A program made the translations under genes and the position numbers. DNA of 64,000 nt, from NCBI GenBank assembly GCA_016705685.1, contig JADJLB010000004.1, forward strand, positions 1-64,000. The letters are read 5' to 3'. Below are positions 16,956 through 24,920 of the stretch, piece after piece; the first letter of the stretch is position 1; every line of letters starts with the position of its first letter. The stretch is from Propionivibrio sp. Its GTDB lineage: Bacteria; Pseudomonadota; Gammaproteobacteria; Burkholderiales; Rhodocyclaceae. The notes beneath the pieces are model-generated. The model was given only the letters and a program-made list of their open reading frames with translations, was not told the DNA's origin and searched no databases.

Positions 16956-17670
16956 GGCGTTCGAATTCCTTTTGTGTTAGGGCGGTGAGTACCTTGCCAG
17001 GAACCTTTTTCGGACCCCAGGGGGGCATGATCAGGCGCATGCCGCGCACCCGTTTCACTGCGCGCAGAAGATAGACGCCTCCGGCGAAACTCCACCAGCG
17101 GTTGCCCGCGGCTTCGATGAAGTGCCAGCGCATAAGCCAGTGCTCCTGGTCACAGGGGGGGGCGTAACAGCCAAAATTACCGCGATCGACCTCAAAACTG
17201 AGCAGTTGCAGCCAGTCCTTGAGGCGAAGTGTCGAAATGTAACTTCCATGCATCGGAAATTTGTCCCGACTGTTCGACAAGCGACGCCGCAAACCCCATA
17301 ACGAGAGCGGGTTGAATCCGGTAACGATCAGTTGTCCGTCCGGAATCAGTATACGCTCGACTTCGCGCAAGACCTGATGCGGATCGCGATGGAATTCGAG
17401 AATGTGGGGCATCACGACGAGATCGATGCTGTTGGCGGCAAAGGGCAATTCACGCAGATCGCAAAGCACGTCGACTTGGCCCGATTCTCCGGCAATCTGG
17501 CGCAGCGGGATCCGGTTCTCCGCGAGCAGGTCGTATTGCGGCAGGCCAAGCTGGAGCGCGTTATAGCCGAAAACATCAACGACGAGCGACTCGATTTTGG
17601 GCTGTTCCCAGGACATGATGTAGCGTCCTTGCGGTGTGTGTAGCCAACCATCGATTCCGGTAATTGACAT
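16945..17670 (-). CDS. Class I SAM-dependent methyltransferase (YafS-like position)
   Basis: A 241-residue protein with a methyltransferase-11 core: a short acidic motif in [28 protein letters not shown], then [25 protein letters not shown]. The N-terminal SAM glycine motif is weak. The position between gloB and rnhA is the same as that of E. coli yafS, a predicted methyltransferase of unknown substrate. Start is the ATG at 17670; a TTG at 17688 is also in frame. An eight-base homopolymer (C8 on the coding strand, 17155-17162) lies inside the gene. Confidence 0.85.
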   Translation of the reverse strand: MSITGIDGWLHTPQGRYIMSWEQPKIESLVVDVFGYNALQLGLPQYDLLAENRIPLRQIAGESGQVDVLCDLRELPFAANSIDLVVMPHILEFHRDPHQVLREVERILIPDGQLIVTGFNPLSLWGLRRRLSNSRDKFPMHGSYISTLRLKDWLQLLSFEVDRGNFGCYAPPCDQEHWLMRWHFIEAAGNRWWSFAGGVYLLRAVKRVRGMRLIMPPWGPKKVPGKVLTALTQKEFERRVQ

Positions 17671-17697
17671 TTTCCGCAGTTCTTCCACAATCAGGCC

Positions 17698-18459
17698 ATG
17701 TTTGACGTTATCAGGATTCCGGCTTTCAAGGATAACTACATCTGGCTGTTGCGCAAAGGTGCAGCGGCTGTCGTGGTTGATCCCGGAGATGCTCGCCCTG
17801 TTCTCGAGGTGCTTGATGCGGAGGGGCTGTCACTGTCTGCTATCCTGGTTACGCATCACCACGCCGATCATCAGGGCGGGGTTGCCGATTTGCTGGCCTA
17901 TTATCCGGCCGAAGTCTTTGGTCCGGCGTCCGAGTCTATCACAGGCATCACGAAGTTATTGCGCGGTGGGGAAACGATCGGCCTGCCCGCTTTGGGTGTC
18001 GAGTTCGAGGTATTGGCCGTTCCGGGCCACACGCTTGGGCACCTGGCCTATTACGGTTCCGGCTGTTTGTTTTGCGGCGATACGCTGTTTGGGGCAGGTT
18101 GCGGCCGGTTGTTTGAGGGTACTGCGGCCCAGATGCACGCATCGTTGATGAGACTGGCGTCGAAGCCCGATCAGACTGCCGTGTATTGCGCACATGAATA
18201 CACGGAGTCCAATTTGCGTTTCGCCGTGGCGGTCGAACCCGGCAACGACCGGTTACGGCAGCGGGTCGATGAAGTCAAGGCGGCACGGGCCAAGGGATGG
18301 GCCACGGTACCCTCGACTATGTCGCTGGAGAAGCAAACAAATCCTTTCCTGCGCTGCCACGAGCCCGGGATCATGGCCTCAGCGCAGCGTAGGGTGCCTC
18401 GCGCACAAAATGCCGTTGAAGTGTTTGCCGCACTGCGCGAGTGGAAGAACAGCTATTGA
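17698..18459 (+). CDS. gloB: Hydroxyacylglutathione hydrolase (glyoxalase II)
   Basis: A 253-residue metallo-beta-lactamase-fold hydrolase that cleaves S-lactoylglutathione to lactate and glutathione in methylglyoxal detoxification. The metal motif THHHADH is near residue 54, further ligands are in VPGHTLGHLAYY and FCGDTLF, and the C-terminal YCAHEYTESNLRFA and PSTMSLEKQTNPFLR segments bind the glutathione part. It is divergent from the methyltransferase-rnhA-dnaQ genes, an arrangement conserved in many proteobacteria. Confidence 0.96.
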   Translation: MFDVIRIPAFKDNYIWLLRKGAAAVVVDPGDARPVLEVLDAEGLSLSAILVTHHHADHQGGVADLLAYYPAEVFGPASESITGITKLLRGGETIGLPALGVEFEVLAVPGHTLGHLAYYGSGCLFCGDTLFGAGCGRLFEGTAAQMHASLMRLASKPDQTAVYCAHEYTESNLRFAVAVEPGNDRLRQRVDEVKAARAKGWATVPSTMSLEKQTNPFLRCHEPGIMASAQRRVPRAQNAVEVFAALREWKNSY

Positions 18460-18484
18460 GCGCATTTGTTGACTCGTGGTTCTT

Positions 18485-19441
18485 TTAGTCCTCTTGCGGG
18501 TCAAGCGATGTTGTGCGGAAGACGCGATTTCGACCGGCATCTTTCGCTTTGTACAGCGCCTTGTCGGCTGCGCCGACAATTTTCAGCGGATCGGTTTCCG
18601 GCATCGCTACGGCAGAAGCTACGCCAAAACTCGCGGTGACTTTCCCGAACGGGGTATCAGGGTGGGTAATATTCAATTTACAGATTGCCTGACGCATTTG
18701 CGCTGCAATATGCGAGGCCCCATCAAGCGTCGTTCCGGGCAGCACGGCAACAAATTCTTCGCCACCATAACGGGCCAGAAGGTCGCCACCGCGTTCCATT
18801 GAACCGACCAAGGCCAAGGCGATCTGGCGCAGGCATTCATCGCCGCTCTGGTGTCCGAAAGTGTCGTTATAGTGTTTGAAAAAATCGATATCGCACATCA
18901 GAACCGACAACTCCTCGCCCTGGCGCATGGCGCGCCGCCACTCGCGAGACAGGATTTCGTCAAAATGACGGCGATTGGCGATGCCGGTCAAGCCATCGAG
19001 TGAGGTTAGTCGCTTCAGTTCCTGGTTGGCGGTATCGAGTTTGCGCGTGAGGACGAGCAGCGACTGACGCATCTGGATAATGCGCTGCATGGCGCGAATC
19101 TTTGCGGCGAGAACGATCTCGCTGATTGGCTTGAGAAGATAGTCGTCGCCGCCGGCAGCGATGCCCATCTCGATGTCTTTGTCCTTGTTCATCGAACTCA
19201 GGAAGATAATCGGCGTCCAATCGCCGGGAGGCTCCAGCAGACGAATCTGTCGGGCCACTTCATAGCCGTCAAGATCGGGCAACATGACATCAAGAAGAAT
19301 CAGGTCCGGGTGTTCGGCCAGAAAAAGGTCAATCCCTTTCGCTCCGGTTTCAGCCGGAATGGGCGTTATCCCGATTTTCTGGATGTAACCGCATAGCAGT
19401 TTGAGACTGCTTGTGCTGTCCTCAATGACGAGAGTCTTCAT
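18485..19441 (-). CDS. Response regulator with GGDEF domain (diguanylate cyclase)
   Basis: A 318-residue PleD-like protein. The receiver (about 1-120) has the phospho-acceptor Asp in LILLDVMLPDLDG and the Lys in LLKPISE. A short coiled linker precedes the GGDEF domain (about 145-305) with DGLTGIANRR, CDIDFFKHYNDTFGH and the active site GGEEF. An RGGD inhibitory I-site lies five residues before the active site, so product feedback is expected. It should make cyclic-di-GMP upon phosphorylation. No cognate kinase is adjacent. Confidence 0.93.
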   Translation of the reverse strand: MKTLVIEDSTSSLKLLCGYIQKIGITPIPAETGAKGIDLFLAEHPDLILLDVMLPDLDGYEVARQIRLLEPPGDWTPIIFLSSMNKDKDIEMGIAAGGDDYLLKPISEIVLAAKIRAMQRIIQMRQSLLVLTRKLDTANQELKRLTSLDGLTGIANRRHFDEILSREWRRAMRQGEELSVLMCDIDFFKHYNDTFGHQSGDECLRQIALALVGSMERGGDLLARYGGEEFVAVLPGTTLDGASHIAAQMRQAICKLNITHPDTPFGKVTASFGVASAVAMPETDPLKIVGAADKALYKAKDAGRNRVFRTTSLDPQED

Positions 19442-19608
19442 GCGTATCTCAATACATACTTGTTTGATCGAGCTCTATTTTAGCCTGTTTGACCTTGTTA
19501 TGGCCTGGGCTGAAAAAGACGAAATCCGCGGCCGGTTCGGAATTGGCGCGTTCGTGATAAATTCAGGCTTCCGACAAGATTGCGATCAAAACCTCACGGC
19601 AGAATTCC

Positions 19609-22600
19609 ATGTTCAAAAATTTCAACCATCCCAAAATTCGTGGAGTTCTGGATTCACCAAAGATCAGAAAGTATGCAATACGGGCACTCATCGCCTTTGT
19701 CGCGGTCGGCCTACTCGGCTTTTTCGTCCTGCCTCCGCTGATCAAGCCCGTGCTGGCCGAGAAACTTGGCCTGGCGCTCCATCGGCAGGTGACGATCGAC
19801 AGCATGAGCATCAATCCATATGCCCTCTCTGTCACACTCGACGGAGTGACGATTCTTGAGCCGGAGAGCAAAGCGACATTCGCCAGTTTTGACCGCTTGT
19901 ATCTGAACCTCGAATCGAGTTCCTTGTTCCGGGGCGGACCGGTTCTGGGTGAAATTCGTTGGGTGAAACCCGCATTCAGGATCGTTCGCTATCCCGACAA
20001 GCGGTATAACTTTTCCGATCTGATTGACGAGTTCATGGCCAAGCCCAGGAACGATGATCCGACACCGCCATTTTCCCTGAATAACATTCAGCTTACCGGT
20101 GGCGAGGTCGAGTTCGATGATCGCCTGGTCGACGAGAAGCATGTCGTCAGCGACATCAATCTGTCATTGCCCTTCATCTCAAGTATGGCGTATGCCACGG
20201 ATAGCAACGTCGAGCCATCTTTTTCGGCCGTTGTGAACGGAGCGCCGCTGGTGATCAAAGGCAAAAGCAAGCCGTTCGCCAAATCGCTGGAAAGCGAAGT
20301 CGAGCTTGATCTTGGCAAATTGCAGCTTGCCAGATACATTGATTATGTTCCGCTCGAGTTGCCGATCAAGGTCGTGTCCGGTGACCTGGATGCCAAACTG
20401 AAGCTTCTGTTTCGTCAGGAGGATGGCAAGGCCCCAACGTTGCTGCTGTCCGGTACGGCAGCAATCGACAGTCTTAAAGTCAATCACACGTCGACTACCC
20501 CGTTAGTCGCAGTTAAACATCTGGCGCTGGACATTGGATCGTTCGATATTTTTGGGCATACGCTGGCCATTGACCGCATTGCCGTCGATACGCCTGAAAT
20601 TCATGCCCGCGTCAGCCATGACGGTGCGATCAATTGGATCGAGTTCTTCCGCAAGAAGCGTGAAGCCGACCCAGCGAAACCGCTAAGAGTTGAAAAACCG
20701 GAGTCTTCCACGCCGTTCGCGTGGTCGATCGGTGAAGCCAAGGTGACCGGTGGTGCATTGCACTGGCTGGATGAGTCGAACGACAAGCCGTTCGAGGCGA
20801 GCATCGATGACATTGAGTTCGATCTGTCGAAACTCGACGGCCAAGGTACCACTCCAGTCCTGTTTGACCTCTCTTGGCGATTGACCGCCGAGGAATGGTT
20901 GAAGGTCGATCGTTTCACCGTCACCGGTGGGCAGCTTAACCTGGCCACTCGCGAAGTACTGGCAGGGGATGTCAAGGCACGGGGTGTGCGTAGTCTGCTC
21001 AGGCGCAAGACGGATGGAAAAATCGATTGGCTCAAGCCACCGACACTGCGCGCCGTTGAAACCTCGCAGAAAGACACGGCCACGCCCTGGAAGATCACGA
21101 TAGCCAGATATGTGGGTGAAAGTTTCGCCGTTCGATTTGAGGATCAGGCCGTTTCTCCGATGGCCGTCCAAAGCATTGAAGACTTGGGTTTTGAAGTGGA
21201 AAATCTGTCGACAGTGCCTGGCCAGATGGCGACAATGACAGCCCATTTCAAGCTCAATGGCAAGGGCGATCTTGCGCTGAATGGCAGCCTGCAACCCTTT
21301 CCGCTCGATGCGGCATTGAACGTTGACATCAAGACGGTTGAATTGCTGCCGCTGCAACCCTATTTCTCGGAAAGGTTGAACATCGCCATAACCCGGGGGC
21401 AGGTGAGCGCAAGTGGCAGTTTGCAATTGCGTCAGGAAGCTACGGGTAACAAAGGCGGGGCATCCGTGCTCAACGGCGGTTTCACCGGGCTGGCGACGAT
21501 TGGCGACTTGAACGCCGTGGATAAGCTGAACTCGGCAGATTTCCTGCGCTGGAAGTCGCTTTACTTCGGCAAAGTCGATGTGCGCCTCAACCCGGTTGCG
21601 GTGTCAATCGGCGAAGTGGCGTTATCCGATTTCTATTCGCGGCTTATCGTCAGCCCCGAAGGCAAGCTCAATTTGATGCAGATCGTGCGCAAGGAGGGCA
21701 CGGCGGCGGTTGCCGTTGTGCCGCAGACGGTTGACGAGAACGCGCAACCGGAACCGCAGCCGGCAGACGGTGGCAAGGCGGTTTCATCCGTTTCGCCGTC
21801 CGCAGCGGAAAGCGAACCCTCGTTACCGATTAAGATCGAAAAGATCACCTTGCAGGGCGGCCAAGTCAGATTCAGCGACAATTTCGTCAAGCCAAACTAC
21901 TCGGCGAATCTGAATAAGATTGGTGGTCATCTAACGGGCCTGTCATCGGTTCCGGGAACGGTCGCCAACCTAGAGTTGCGCGGCAGTTACGATAATGTCT
22001 CGCCGCTTACCGTGAGTGCCCGGATCAACCCGCTGTCGGCCAAACCCTATCTTGATCTCCAGGCGGAAATCAAAGGGATCGAGCTGACCTCCCTTTCCTC
22101 CTACGCCAGCAAGTATGCCGGTTACATGATCGAGAAAGGAAAGCTGTCATTGTCCGTCAAGTACACGATCAAAAACGATCAACTGGAAGCCGAGAACCAA
22201 ATATTTCTCGATCAACTGACATTTGGCGAAGCGGTGGATAGTCCGGATGCGGTCAAGTTGCCAGTAACGCTGGCTGTGGCCTTGTTGAAGAATAGAAAGG
22301 GTGAAATCGATCTCAATCTGCCCATATCGGGTTCGTTGAACGATCCACAGTTCAGCATCGGGGGATTGGTCGCCAAGGTCATCTTCGGCGCCATTGCCAA
22401 GGCGGTGACCTCGCCGTTTGCCCTGCTCGGTTCAATGTTTGGGGGTGGCGAGGAACTGTCCAACGTTGAGTTTGACTATGGGCGCGCGGTGATTTCTTCC
22501 GCGGCACAGAAACGCCTTGAAAGCCTGTCCAAGGCGCTCATCGATAAGCCCGAACTCCGGCTGGAGATCGAAGGGCAAGTCGACCCTGATCCTGACCGCG

Positions 22601-23052
22601 AGGGTTTGAAGCGTGCTCGTATCGAGCGCAAGGTGAAGCGCTTGAAGCGGGAAGCGGTTAGCGGGAGCGGCGGCGATTCGAGTCAGGCCGAAGCGGACAT
22701 GCCCGCCAAGCCCGATCTTGAGGACGAGGTAGCCACGGCCGAGTATGCGACCTTGCTCGAACGCGTCTATCGCGCGGAAAAATTTGCCAAGCCGCGTAAT
22801 ATGATCGGCATGGTGAAGAGCCTGCCGGTCGAGGAGATGGAGAAGCTGATGCTGGCCAATTCGGTTGTCAATGACGATGATTTGCGCAATCTGGGCGATC
22901 GCCGCGCCAAGGCGGTGCGTGACTGGCTGGTGGCGCACGAGGTGCCTCCCGAGCGGCTGTTCTTGCTGCCCAGCAATCTTGTTCCGGCAAAAGACAAAGC
23001 GGGTCCGGATGATAAAACCAAGAACAGCCGGGTCGATTTCTCGTTGAAATGA
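19609..23052 (+). CDS. DUF748/AsmA-like envelope protein with OmpA-like C-terminus
   Basis: A 1147-residue protein. A single hydrophobic helix near residues 22-45 anchors it in the inner membrane; the rest, predicted periplasmic, is a long repetitive beta-rich AsmA/DUF748 region with recurring SGxLQL and LDLSKLDG style strands. Family members (AsmA, TamB, YhdP) bridge the envelope and are linked to phospholipid transport. Residues about 690-740 form a Pro/Ala/Glu-rich break. The last 200 residues resemble an interrupted OmpA-like peptidoglycan-binding domain (VEFDYGRAVISSAAQKRLESLSKAL, later RRAKAVRDWLVAHEVPPERL and SRVDF). The start at 19609 is the first ATG, without a strong ribosome site. 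Confidence 0.85.
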   Translation: MFKNFNHPKIRGVLDSPKIRKYAIRALIAFVAVGLLGFFVLPPLIKPVLAEKLGLALHRQVTIDSMSINPYALSVTLDGVTILEPESKATFASFDRLYLNLESSSLFRGGPVLGEIRWVKPAFRIVRYPDKRYNFSDLIDEFMAKPRNDDPTPPFSLNNIQLTGGEVEFDDRLVDEKHVVSDINLSLPFISSMAYATDSNVEPSFSAVVNGAPLVIKGKSKPFAKSLESEVELDLGKLQLARYIDYVPLELPIKVVSGDLDAKLKLLFRQEDGKAPTLLLSGTAAIDSLKVNHTSTTPLVAVKHLALDIGSFDIFGHTLAIDRIAVDTPEIHARVSHDGAINWIEFFRKKREADPAKPLRVEKPESSTPFAWSIGEAKVTGGALHWLDESNDKPFEASIDDIEFDLSKLDGQGTTPVLFDLSWRLTAEEWLKVDRFTVTGGQLNLATREVLAGDVKARGVRSLLRRKTDGKIDWLKPPTLRAVETSQKDTATPWKITIARYVGESFAVRFEDQAVSPMAVQSIEDLGFEVENLSTVPGQMATMTAHFKLNGKGDLALNGSLQPFPLDAALNVDIKTVELLPLQPYFSERLNIAITRGQVSASGSLQLRQEATGNKGGASVLNGGFTGLATIGDLNAVDKLNSADFLRWKSLYFGKVDVRLNPVAVSIGEVALSDFYSRLIVSPEGKLNLMQIVRKEGTAAVAVVPQTVDENAQPEPQPADGGKAVSSVSPSAAESEPSLPIKIEKITLQGGQVRFSDNFVKPNYSANLNKIGGHLTGLSSVPGTVANLELRGSYDNVSPLTVSARINPLSAKPYLDLQAEIKGIELTSLSSYASKYAGYMIEKGKLSLSVKYTIKNDQLEAENQIFLDQLTFGEAVDSPDAVKLPVTLAVALLKNRKGEIDLNLPISGSLNDPQFSIGGLVAKVIFGAIAKAVTSPFALLGSMFGGGEELSNVEFDYGRAVISSAAQKRLESLSKALIDKPELRLEIEGQVDPDPDREGLKRARIERKVKRLKREAVSGSGGDSSQAEADMPAKPDLEDEVATAEYATLLERVYRAEKFAKPRNMIGMVKSLPVEEMEKLMLANSVVNDDDLRNLGDRRAKAVRDWLVAHEVPPERLFLLPSNLVPAKDKAGPDDKTKNSRVDFSLK

Positions 23053-23088
23053 GTCGATCGGGGCATGCCGGCGTAGTAGAGGACAAAA

Positions 23089-24435
23089 ATGAGTGAGTTC
23101 TTGCTGTACGGGCTTGCGGTGCTTGGCATTTTGATGCTGGGCTTGCAACTCCGCTTGCTGCTGCGTTCCGGACGCAAGGACGATGTGCTCAATCCGTACT
23201 TCCGTGCCGTCGAGAGCGGCCTGGAGAGGGTCGAACGCGAACTGCGCGATGAAATGGCGCGCGGTCGCCAGGAGGCCTTGACGGCCGCCAGAGGCGATCG
23301 CGAAGAACAATCGCTGGCGCTGGATCGGTTGGCGCAGACCTTGTCCGGACAGGTCGGTCAACTCGGCAACTTGCAGGGGCAGCAACTCGAGTCGTTTGCG
23401 CAGCAGTTGATCCGTCTGACGCAAAGCAATGAACAGCGTTTCGAGCAACTACGGTTGTCGATTGAGGGCCGCCTCGGCGCCATGCAGGCCGATAACGCGA
23501 GCAAGCTCGAAGAGATGCGCAAGACCGTTGACGAAAAGCTGCATGAAACGCTTGAGCAGCGCCTTGGCGACTCGTTCAAGCTGGTCAGCGAACGTCTCGA
23601 ACAGGTCCATAAGGGCTTGGGCGAGATGCAGTCGCTGGCTGCCGGCGTGGGCGATTTGAAGAAGGTCTTGACCAATGTCAAAACGCGCGGAACCTGGGGA
23701 GAAGTGCAACTGGAGGCCTTGCTCGAACAGGTGCTGACTGCCGAGCAGTACCGGAAGAATGTCATCACGCGACCCAATGGAAATGAGCGCGTGGAATTTG
23801 CCATCTGTCTGCCCGGGAATGGGATGGGTGAAGACGACAAGCGCCCGGTGTGGTTGCCGATCGATGCCAAATTTCCGATGGAGGATTATCAGCGACTGGT
23901 CGATGCGCAGGAGCGTTCCGATCCGCTCGCCGTCGAGGTGGCGGCCAAAGCCTTGGAACTGCGTCTTCGCGACGAGGCGAAAAAAATTCGCGACAAATAT
24001 GTGGAGCCGCCATACACCACGGATTTCGCGATTCTCTATTTGCCGACCGAAGGGCTTTATGCCGAAGTCCTGCGCCGCCCCGGACTGGCCGACGGTCTCC
24101 AGCGCGATTACCGGATTAGCGTTGCCGGCCCGACCACACTCTCGGCCTTGCTCAACAGTTTGCAGATGGGATTTCGGACATTGGCCATCGAGAAGCGATC
24201 TTCGGAAGTCTGGAGGGTGCTCGGCGCGATCAAGACCGAATTCGGCAAGTTTGGCGATGTGCTGGAGGCCACGCGAAAGAAACTCGAACAGGCCACCCGA
24301 AGCATCGAATCGGCGGGTGTGCGGACGCGGCAGATCGAGCGCAAGCTGAAAGGCGTCGAAGCCTTGCCGGTGCTTGAAGCACAAACCCGGCTCGGCGAAC
24401 TCGAGGAGATCGAAACCCCCGAGGAGGATGCTTGA
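23089..24435 (+). CDS. rmuC: DNA recombination protein RmuC homologue
   Basis: A 448-residue protein: an N-terminal membrane helix (residues 4-25), a long coiled coil (about 40-190) rich in Gln, Glu and Arg, and the RmuC nuclease-like core starting near TRGTWGEVQLEALLEQVLTAEQY and including VWLPIDAKFPMEDYQ and DFAILYLPTEGLYAEVLRRPGL. RmuC limits inversions and other short-repeat rearrangements and has a role in phage defence in some species. It is 36 bases downstream of the DUF748 gene and overlaps the next gene by four bases. Confidence 0.93.
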   Translation: MSEFLLYGLAVLGILMLGLQLRLLLRSGRKDDVLNPYFRAVESGLERVERELRDEMARGRQEALTAARGDREEQSLALDRLAQTLSGQVGQLGNLQGQQLESFAQQLIRLTQSNEQRFEQLRLSIEGRLGAMQADNASKLEEMRKTVDEKLHETLEQRLGDSFKLVSERLEQVHKGLGEMQSLAAGVGDLKKVLTNVKTRGTWGEVQLEALLEQVLTAEQYRKNVITRPNGNERVEFAICLPGNGMGEDDKRPVWLPIDAKFPMEDYQRLVDAQERSDPLAVEVAAKALELRLRDEAKKIRDKYVEPPYTTDFAILYLPTEGLYAEVLRRPGLADGLQRDYRISVAGPTTLSALLNSLQMGFRTLAIEKRSSEVWRVLGAIKTEFGKFGDVLEATRKKLEQATRSIESAGVRTRQIERKLKGVEALPVLEAQTRLGELEEIETPEEDA

Positions 24436-24893
24436 GAACTCAAGCGCTCGAAAAGGCATTTCGGGCAACGACCTACCAGGTGGAGACACCGGAAGGAATT
24501 TTCAGCTTGCGCATCGGAATTTCGAACCCTGCGTTCGATGATTTTCTGCGCAGAAAGGCAGTCCATACGTGGGCAGTGATCACCGCCTGCAACCCCGGAG
24601 GTGTAAGGCATGACCAGAAAAATGCCCAACGCCAGATGCAGTTGCGGGATAGGCTCCAGGCGCTGGGTTGGTTCAGCTTGCCAGCCAGCACTTTGGCCGA
24701 CGACGGGCAGTGGCCTGCTGAACCGGGATTCCTTCTATTGCAGATCGGCGAAGAGGAAGTCAGCCCACTGGCGGCGGAGTTCAGTCAACTGGCCTTTGTT
24801 TGCGGCGATCGCGGAACGGCGCCACGCCTGGTCTGGATTGGAGAAGAGGCGCACGGCGCTGGTGGAGCCATTGGGCAACCTGGACTGCGTTAA
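24432..24893 (+). CDS. DUF3293 family protein
   Basis: A 153-residue protein with the DUF3293 pattern: a WAVITACNPGG strand, then HDQKNAQRQMQLRDRLQALGW and a late QLAFVCGDRGTAPRLVW. It starts at a TTG that overlaps the rmuC stop (TTGA) and has GAGGAGGA just upstream, so it is translationally coupled to rmuC. Function of the family is unknown. Likely cytoplasmic. Confidence 0.82.
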   Translation: MRTQALEKAFRATTYQVETPEGIFSLRIGISNPAFDDFLRRKAVHTWAVITACNPGGVRHDQKNAQRQMQLRDRLQALGWFSLPASTLADDGQWPAEPGFLLLQIGEEEVSPLAAEFSQLAFVCGDRGTAPRLVWIGEEAHGAGGAIGQPGLR

Positions 24894-24920
24894 TATTGAA
24901 GCACCCAAGAGAAACTGAAC

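Noticed and set aside
22432-24489. Two long minus-strand frames (338 and 346 codons) opposite the DUF748 and rmuC genes
   Set aside because: They are antisense to well-supported genes, have no recognisable domain and follow the codon bias shadow common in this GC range.
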